From the NCBI RefSeq assembly GCF_023016005.1, contig NZ_JALKAZ010000002.1:372001-436000 (forward strand): a stretch of DNA of 64,000 nucleotides, in the 5' to 3' direction. Source of the DNA: Erythrobacter sp. F6033. Its GTDB lineage: Bacteria; Pseudomonadota; Alphaproteobacteria; Sphingomonadales; Sphingomonadaceae. The notes below the pieces were generated by a model. It did no database searches. It was given only the letters and a program-made list of their open reading frames with translations, and was not told the origin of the DNA. Made by a program: the position numbers and the translations under genes. Position 1 is the stretch's first letter; every line of letters begins with the position of its first letter. Below are positions 58,847 through 64,000 of this stretch, in pieces.

Positions 58847-60022
58847 GTGACGAAAATTGCTCCCAAACGCCTGGCAATCAGTGTCACGATCGGTCTTGCG
58901 CTGAGCATCATCGTTGCGCTTCAAACCCTTAGTATGCTTGCGACAAAAAGTTCGCCGGACGTCGCGTTTCAATTGTTCAGCGCAAACGCGGCGGCTTATG
59001 AGAATGCCGCTTTTGCGTCCTTTTCTGAGCAAGCCGCCCTCAATCCCAATGACCTTTCCGGTGCGGCACGATCTGCCCGATCATTGGCCGTTGAGGCGCT
59101 CAGGCGCGATCCGACCAGTGCCAAAGCGCTGGCGTTGCTCGCACTTTCTGAACCGGAAACGGAGCGTCACAAAGCAGCCATTGCCGCTTCACAGCTCAAT
59201 CGGCGTGATCTGACTCTTCAAGGCCTTACCCTAGAAGCACGTTTGGCGAATGAGGAAACCAGTCAGGTTATCGAAACGCTGGATCAGATCTTGCGCGTGC
59301 ACCCCGAATATTCGCGCGAGTTCTTCCCGGTATTGGGTCAAGCGTTGGAAAATCCGGCGGCCATTCCTGCCTTTGTGCGCTACCTTGATGGCTCATCACC
59401 GTGGCACGAATATTTCTTCACGAATTACGCCGTCGGACAAGCCAGCCTCCGTCCAAATCTGGCTACGATCCGGCTTGAACAACCTATCGGTGATGCAAAT
59501 TTTGATCGCCGGCTCGTATCCCAGCTGGCGAAAGACGGCGAATTCGCCACAGCCCAGGCATTGTTCGATCATCTAAACAGCGCAAAAGGTGATGAGAAGA
59601 GCGGAACAGGCCAAGTTGGTTGGTCTTCTGATTTCCCGCCCTTTGACTGGAATTTCACAGATGAAAGCGGCTTTCGCGCACAGGCAAGTCTGGATGGCGA
59701 GTTGCTGGAAATCTTCGCTCGGCCAGGTAATGGCGGTGCGATTGCCGAACGGATTTTCGCGATGCCACAAACGCCATTCGAGTTGCGGCTCGAACAGAAC
59801 GAGACAAATGCGAACCAAGCCGAAAACGTGCGGATCGAATTGAGTTGCCCGGGCCAGTCAGAACCATTTCTGACAGAGAGGCTTGCTCTGGGCAGAAACC
59901 AGATTGCCGTCGCTGAAGCTCCCGGTTGTGATCAGATGCGACTGGTGATCAACGCGCGTGCTTTTTCCGGTGAGGCAACGCTTCGTGCCCGGCTCAGCCA
60001 GATTGCGATCGTGGCGCGCTAA
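58847..60022 (+). CDS. TPR-like membrane-anchored protein of unknown function at the end of the polysaccharide locus
   Basis: A 391-residue protein. One N-terminal membrane helix (RLAISVTIGLALSIIVAL) is followed by a helical region at about residues 45-230 with tetratricopeptide-like repeats (SLAVEALRRDPTSAKALALL). A C-terminal domain of about 150 residues, from WSSDFPPFDWNFTDE on, is probably beta-rich. Translation starts at GTG 58847. It is 48 bases after the kinase gene and the last rightward gene of the locus, so it may be involved in polysaccharide assembly; no family is recognised. Confidence 0.78.
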   Translation: MTKIAPKRLAISVTIGLALSIIVALQTLSMLATKSSPDVAFQLFSANAAAYENAAFASFSEQAALNPNDLSGAARSARSLAVEALRRDPTSAKALALLALSEPETERHKAAIAASQLNRRDLTLQGLTLEARLANEETSQVIETLDQILRVHPEYSREFFPVLGQALENPAAIPAFVRYLDGSSPWHEYFFTNYAVGQASLRPNLATIRLEQPIGDANFDRRLVSQLAKDGEFATAQALFDHLNSAKGDEKSGTGQVGWSSDFPPFDWNFTDESGFRAQASLDGELLEIFARPGNGGAIAERIFAMPQTPFELRLEQNETNANQAENVRIELSCPGQSEPFLTERLALGRNQIAVAEAPGCDQMRLVINARAFSGEATLRARLSQIAIVAR

Positions 60023-60029
60023 GCTCAGA

Positions 60030-60848
60030 TTATCCGAGAGCGATGTCGGGCGCGTCTTCCTGCTTCATCCCGACAATGTGATAGCCACCATCGACGTGGT
60101 GGGTCTCTCCGGTGACGCCTGACGATAGGTCTGATAGGAAATAGAGGCCTGATCCGCCCACATCATCGATTGTGATGTTTCTGCGCAAAGGTGCGTTGAG
60201 TTCGTTCCATTTCAGGATGTAGCGGAAATCACCAATACCGCTGGCAGCCAGCGTTTTCACTGGCCCAGCGCTGATAGCATTGACGCGGATATTGCGCGGG
60301 CCGAGATCATTGGCGAGATATTTGACGCTGGTTTCCAAAGCCGCTTTTGCGACACCCATCACGTTGTAATGCGGAACAACCTTCTCCGCCCCGTAATATG
60401 TCAGCGTCAGGATGCTCCCGCCGCTTTCAGGCATCATCTCGGCCGCCCGCTTTGTCACCGCGACCAGCGAATAGGCAGAGATGTTCATGGTCATCAGGAA
60501 ATTATCGAGGCTGGTATCAACATACTTGCCGCGCAGTTCGCTTTTGTCGGAAAAGCCAATGGCATGGACGACGAAATCAAGCGTATCCCAGCGCTCTTTG
60601 AGGGTATCGAACGCGCTATCCAGCGAATTCATGTCCGATACGTCGCATTCAAAACAGAAATCACTGCCGAGCTGCTCGGCAAGCGGCTTCACACGCTTTG
60701 CCAGTGCGTCTCCCTGATAGGAAAATGCGAGTTCGGCGCCATGTTCGGCAAGTTGCTTGGCAATGCCCCAGGCCAGCGATTTGTCATTGGCCAAGCCCAT
60801 GATGAGACCACGTTTGCCGGCCATCAATTTTGCTACTGACTCGCTCAT
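60030..60848 (-). CDS. fabI: Enoyl-[acyl-carrier-protein] reductase (NADH) FabI
   Basis: A 272-residue SDR that reduces trans-2-enoyl-ACP in fatty acid elongation. The cofactor region has GLANDKSLAWGIAKQLAEHG near residue 18. The catalytic Tyr-x6-Lys is intact in YNVMGVAKAALE near 160, and ISAGPVKTLAASGI near 190 is the FabI substrate-loop motif. It overlaps the upstream YihY-family gene by four bases. It converges on the TPR-like gene with only seven bases between and no visible terminator. Confidence 0.97.
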   Translation of the reverse strand: MSESVAKLMAGKRGLIMGLANDKSLAWGIAKQLAEHGAELAFSYQGDALAKRVKPLAEQLGSDFCFECDVSDMNSLDSAFDTLKERWDTLDFVVHAIGFSDKSELRGKYVDTSLDNFLMTMNISAYSLVAVTKRAAEMMPESGGSILTLTYYGAEKVVPHYNVMGVAKAALETSVKYLANDLGPRNIRVNAISAGPVKTLAASGIGDFRYILKWNELNAPLRRNITIDDVGGSGLYFLSDLSSGVTGETHHVDGGYHIVGMKQEDAPDIALG

Positions 60849-61879
60849 CCTGCATTCTCCTCAGATGTATCGCTGGCATTCTCTGGTTCAGCGAGCGCTG
60901 CATTCAATTCTGCGCCAATAACGAGGCCAAGCCCAACCAGCCAGAAAAAGAACAGCGCGATAATAATTCCGGCAAGGCTGCCATAGGTCAAATCATACGT
61001 AAAAAACTGGCGAAGTACGATTGGCAAAGCTGTTGTTACGCCGAGCCACCACATCGCTGTAAACAGAGCGCCGGGCCACTTCGGGTATTTGCGGGTCCGG
61101 TATTCGCCGGGCGTAAGCGTATAAAACAGCAGGTAAAGCGAAAACCCTAGGCCCAATGCCGGCACAATCCGCGAAAGACGCAAGGCGCCGATGAGCTCTG
61201 TCAATTGCGGCAGGCGAGCATCGATCACCTGCTGCGCTGTTCCAATGGCGACTTGCGCAAACAGGCTCACCATAAGCAGCACGACCGCGCCCAATATGAG
61301 GCCTGCGGAGAACAGCCTATACTTCCAGAATGCATGGCTTGCTTTGGTGCCATAAGCACGCCTGAGGATATCGCGTATGGTCTCAATCAGGCTTGAAACG
61401 GTCCAGAGCGCTACGCCTGCGCCAAACCATAACAGCCATCCTTCGCGCGCTATCATGGCATCCCGGGCGACCGGTTCAATCACACCGGCGACTGTCGGCG
61501 GCATACCCAGTACAACTGCGTCTACCATCTGAACCGCGAGCTCTTGACCGCCGACCAATTCAATAATTGCAGCGCCGATGATGAAGAACGGGAAGATCGC
61601 CAACATGGAAAGGTAGGCAAGATTGCCCGCATGGATGAAGCCATCATTGTAGGTGCCGTAAGACGTGCGGCGGACAACTTCGAACGCCCGGCTTCCGGGT
61701 GCAAGTGGGCCAGCCATGGCAGAGAGAACTTTGCGCCATTCAGGCAAGCGTCTTTCCGCGATCGGTCCGGAAGTAAGTGATTGCGGTGCGCTCACCCGCA
61801 TTCTGTGGCGCCGCGCCTCCGGCGATAGCGAGGTGACCGTACGATCAGATGGAGGCGGGAGATCGGTCTGTTTGACCAT
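60845..61879 (-). CDS. YihY/BrkB family membrane protein
   Basis: A 344-residue protein with about six membrane helices. The family motifs DGFIHAGNLAYLSMLAIFPF near residue 80 and AYGTKASHAFWKYRLFSAGL near 190 are seen. About 60 hydrophilic residues precede the first helix and the C-terminus is acidic. The family has been mislabelled ribonuclease BN in the past; its role in the envelope is not settled. It is coupled to fabI by a four-base overlap. Confidence 0.9.
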   Translation of the reverse strand: MVKQTDLPPPSDRTVTSLSPEARRHRMRVSAPQSLTSGPIAERRLPEWRKVLSAMAGPLAPGSRAFEVVRRTSYGTYNDGFIHAGNLAYLSMLAIFPFFIIGAAIIELVGGQELAVQMVDAVVLGMPPTVAGVIEPVARDAMIAREGWLLWFGAGVALWTVSSLIETIRDILRRAYGTKASHAFWKYRLFSAGLILGAVVLLMVSLFAQVAIGTAQQVIDARLPQLTELIGALRLSRIVPALGLGFSLYLLFYTLTPGEYRTRKYPKWPGALFTAMWWLGVTTALPIVLRQFFTYDLTYGSLAGIIIALFFFWLVGLGLVIGAELNAALAEPENASDTSEENAG

Positions 61880-61899
61880 GCGGCGCAGCTCGATCGACC

Positions 61900-62865
61900 C
61901 TAAAGGCCGAATTTCTCGCGCGGCTTGGATGGGTCTGCCCAGTCACCCAGCTGCTTTTGAAGTGCGTCAATGTCTTCGGGGAGCTGTATCTCGAGTGTGA
62001 CCAATTGATCGCCTCGCGCCGCTTTGCCTGCTGTTGTTTTGCTGGCGCTTCGGGTCCAACCCTTGCCCGCCAACCGCATCACAGTCCCGCCATTTGTTCC
62101 GGGCTTGATTGTCAGCATCACAGGGCCATCGACCGTAGGGCATTTGACCTTGGCTCCGCGCAAAGCTTCATCCAGTGTTAGCGGCAAATCCATCCGGATG
62201 TGATCGCCATCGCGGCGGAAAAACGGGTGCGTCCCAACCTCTACTATGACGATGCCATCACCATTGCCGCCCGGCCCTTGATGGCCTTTACCCTTGAGGC
62301 GCATCTGAGTGCCGTCTTCGACACCGCCCGGCAGTTTCAGGTTGATCGTCTTGCCATCGGCCAGTGTGATGCGTTGATCCTTGCCTGACGCCGCATCCAC
62401 GAATGGCACAGCCAAGCGGTATTGAATATCTGCGCCGCGTTTCTTTGGAGGTGGTGGCGGGCGTTGACCGAATCCCCGGCGCCCGGCTCCCGCGTTGCGG
62501 GCTTTCCCGCCGCCGAACAACCCTTCGAACAAATCGCCCAAATCCATGTCGTCTGGCGTGAAACCGCCGGGATCACGATAGCCGCCGCCCGGGCTGCCAC
62601 CGCGACCGAAACCGCCACCCATCCCGCCAAACGGATTGAGCGGGTTGCCGTCAGCGTCGATTTCGCCCCGATCAAACTGAGAGCGTTTGTTTTTGTCAGA
62701 CAACAAATCATAGGCTGCTGTCGCGTCCGAGAATTTCTCGGCAGCCTTCGGATTGTCTTTGTTCTTATCCGGATGGAACTGCTTGGCCAGATTGCGGTAC
62801 GCACTCTTGATCTCTTTTTCAGAAGCGGTGCGCGCGACGCCAAGTGTGCCGTAAGGGTCTTTCAT
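61900..62865 (-). CDS. DnaJ-like co-chaperone (CbpA type, no zinc finger)
   Basis: A 321-residue J-domain protein. The J domain covers residues 1-66 with the HPD motif in FHPDKNKD. A Gly/Phe-rich region (about 75-115) follows, then two beta-barrel client-binding domains ([18 protein letters not shown] and [11 protein letters not shown]). The cysteine-rich zinc-finger domain of DnaJ is absent, so this is a class B protein such as CbpA. It stimulates DnaK. It is divergent from pdxH. Confidence 0.93.
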   Translation of the reverse strand: MKDPYGTLGVARTASEKEIKSAYRNLAKQFHPDKNKDNPKAAEKFSDATAAYDLLSDKNKRSQFDRGEIDADGNPLNPFGGMGGGFGRGGSPGGGYRDPGGFTPDDMDLGDLFEGLFGGGKARNAGAGRRGFGQRPPPPPKKRGADIQYRLAVPFVDAASGKDQRITLADGKTINLKLPGGVEDGTQMRLKGKGHQGPGGNGDGIVIVEVGTHPFFRRDGDHIRMDLPLTLDEALRGAKVKCPTVDGPVMLTIKPGTNGGTVMRLAGKGWTRSASKTTAGKAARGDQLVTLEIQLPEDIDALQKQLGDWADPSKPREKFGL

Positions 62866-63025
62866 ACCGTGTTAGCTAGGTGAGACAGTGCGCGGGTGCA
62901 AGCGTGGAAGCGGATTTGAAGAAACGTGCAGCCAATCAGAGCTTTCGGTTGTACCTTCCGGGTGAGGGATTACTTCCACCATAACGAAGCATGATATTGA
63001 ACTGGTTTGAAAGGCCACTTTCCCG

Positions 63026-63679
63026 ATGAATGACAATTCCGGTCTCGATTCTGCGCAGTTGGCCGATAGCGTGATCCCAGCAGGCGCCGATCCCTTTGTA
63101 CTGTTCGACGATTGGTTTGCTGCGGCCAGTGATAGCGAGCCGAACGATCCCAACGCGATGGCGCTGGCGACTGCGACACCGGATGGTGCGCCATCAGTGC
63201 GGATGGTCCTGCTTAAAGGGCATGGCGCCGAAGAAGGCGGATTTACGTTCTTCACCAACGCAGAGAGCCGCAAGGGCGGTGAAATTCGCGCAAACTTGCA
63301 GGCGAGCCTCCTATTTCACTGGAAGAGCCTCCGCCGTCAGATCCGTATCGATGGGCCGTTGGTCGAGGTAACGCCGCAGCGAGCGGATGCGTATTTCCAC
63401 TCGCGCCCCTACAAGAGTCAGGTTGGCTCAGCCGCGAGCGATCAATCCCGCCCGCTAGAGAGCCGGCAGGACTATCTGGACCGGGTAAAGGCATTGTGGG
63501 CCGAGCACGAAGCGTCTGGCCAAGTGCCGCGTCCGAAGCATTGGACCGGCTTCACGCTCAATCCTCAGCGGATCGAGTTTTGGATTGACCGCGACAACCG
63601 CCTTCATGACCGGCGCCTTTTCACACTTGAGGGTGCTGGTGATGCACTCTCTTGGTCCGACACACTGCTTTATCCGTAA
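63026..63679 (+). CDS. pdxH: Pyridoxamine 5'-phosphate oxidase
   Basis: A 217-residue FMN enzyme that oxidises pyridoxine or pyridoxamine phosphate to pyridoxal phosphate. The FMN and substrate motifs are present: PSVRMVLLKGHG near residue 58, FFTNAESRKGGEI near 75, SLLFHWKSLRRQIRIDG near 95 and the C-terminal RIEFWIDRDNRLHDR. It is separated by about 160 bases from the divergent DnaJ-like gene and has a PhzF-family gene 11 bases downstream. Confidence 0.95.
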   Translation: MNDNSGLDSAQLADSVIPAGADPFVLFDDWFAAASDSEPNDPNAMALATATPDGAPSVRMVLLKGHGAEEGGFTFFTNAESRKGGEIRANLQASLLFHWKSLRRQIRIDGPLVEVTPQRADAYFHSRPYKSQVGSAASDQSRPLESRQDYLDRVKALWAEHEASGQVPRPKHWTGFTLNPQRIEFWIDRDNRLHDRRLFTLEGAGDALSWSDTLLYP

Positions 63680-63690
63680 AGGCCGAATTG

Positions 63691-64000
63691 ATGACTCAAA
63701 CGATTCCTTACTGGCATGTTGATGCTTTCTCCGATGTCCCTTTCGGCGGAAATCAGGCGGCAGTGATGGTGTTGGACGAATGGCTTCCCGATGACGTGCT
63801 GGTGAAGATCGGCGGCGAAAACATGTTCGCCGAAACTGCCTTCGTTGTCCCGGATCAATCGGGTGAAGCCGATTGGGAATTGCGCTGGTGCACGCCGACC
63901 TATGAAATTGCGCTATGCGGCCATGCGACTCTGGCGGCAGGACATATCTTGCTTACCCGTGACGGCGGCGACCAGATTCGGTTCCGCACCCGCAAATCCG
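63691..64000 (+). CDS. PhzF family protein, N-terminal part (runs off the window)
   Basis: The first 103 codons of a PhzF/YddE-type isomerase: IPYWHVDAFSDVPFGGNQAAV at the start, with the catalytic-region Glu in MFAETAFVVP near residue 47 and the WCTPTYEIALCGHATLAA motif near 68. PhzF proteins are diaminopimelate-epimerase-fold enzymes, of which only a minority make phenazines; the true substrate is unknown. The end lies outside the window. Confidence 0.9.
   Translation, partial: MTQTIPYWHVDAFSDVPFGGNQAAVMVLDEWLPDDVLVKIGGENMFAETAFVVPDQSGEADWELRWCTPTYEIALCGHATLAAGHILLTRDGGDQIRFRTRKS

Noticed and set aside
34007..60022. Exosortase (XrtA/PEP-CTERM)-associated polysaccharide locus
   Set aside because: No exosortase, PEP-CTERM sequence or the usual companion genes were found; the locus looks like a plain Wzx/Wzy-type system.
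63691..64000. Phenazine biosynthesis gene
   Set aside because: PhzF-family proteins are widespread without phenazine pathways and no other phz gene is present, so only the family name is used.

Overview
This window looks like a chromosomal segment of an alphaproteobacterium, most likely of the order Sphingomonadales and plausibly Erythrobacteraceae. The clues are gene content and order: CarD, 7Fe ferredoxin, S4 protein and SUV3-like helicase; nadD-rsfS-rlmH-envC-ctpA; an M23 peptidase overlapping a bactofilin; TrcR (DUF1013); a ligase-associated DNA-repair pair; and moderately high GC. The assignment rests on reading the sequence, not on a search. I see no tRNA, rRNA, CRISPR array, prophage or intact insertion sequence.

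Layout. 1-7.4 kb: a partial acyl-CoA dehydrogenase, a Sua5-type tRNA t6A enzyme, two lipoproteins, and a leftward block of SUV3-like helicase, S4 RNA-binding protein, ferredoxin and CarD. 7.6-12.1 kb: a membrane-anchored M23 peptidase, then hemB, two acetyltransferases and a gamma-class carbonic anhydrase, coupled by stop/start overlaps. 12.1-12.2 kb: a small cluster of degenerate inverted and direct repeats. 12.3-19.8 kb, mostly leftward: DUF1993 protein, ATP-dependent DNA ligase, its MBL-fold exonuclease partner (with a small secreted protein on the opposite strand between them), ClpA and several small proteins. 19.9-25.1 kb: quinone oxidoreductase, glutathione S-transferase, a lipoprotein, the TrcR cell-cycle regulator and a fatty-acyl-CoA ligase. 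25.1-26.8 kb: bactofilin and M23 peptidase. 27.0-33.9 kb: proA, nadD, rsfS, rlmH, an EnvC-like factor, a C-terminal processing protease, a DsbB-like protein and Coq7. 34.0-60.0 kb: a large exopolysaccharide or surface-polysaccharide locus. 60.0-64.0 kb: fabI, a YihY-family membrane protein, a DnaJ-like co-chaperone, pdxH and a partial PhzF-family gene.

The polysaccharide locus looks like a Wzx/Wzy-dependent system. A polyprenyl-phosphate sugar transferase would start the repeat unit. Six glycosyltransferases (four GT4-like, two GT2-like), two hexapeptide acyltransferases and a methyltransferase-like protein would build and decorate it. A Wzx-like flippase and a putative Wzy polymerase would move and polymerise it, and a Wza-like lipoprotein with a Wzc-like tyrosine kinase would control length and export. 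An O-antigen-ligase-family protein is also present. Nucleotide-sugar genes suggest UDP-GlcA, UDP-GalA, UDP-xylose, a UDP-HexNAc uronate and GDP-4-keto-6-deoxymannose as precursors. No enzyme is recognised that would convert the last one further.

The most notable observations are these. A dispersed GC-rich repeat is present in three copies with a covarying hairpin stem (29.5, 29.7 and 33.9 kb). Two essential-type genes, nadD and rlmH, have no ATG, GTG or TTG start and seem to begin at CTG and ATC. A terminator-like hairpin sits directly in front of trcR. A 14-bp inverted repeat holds both candidate start codons of a lipoprotein gene. Five GANTC sites cluster upstream of the M23/bactofilin pair.
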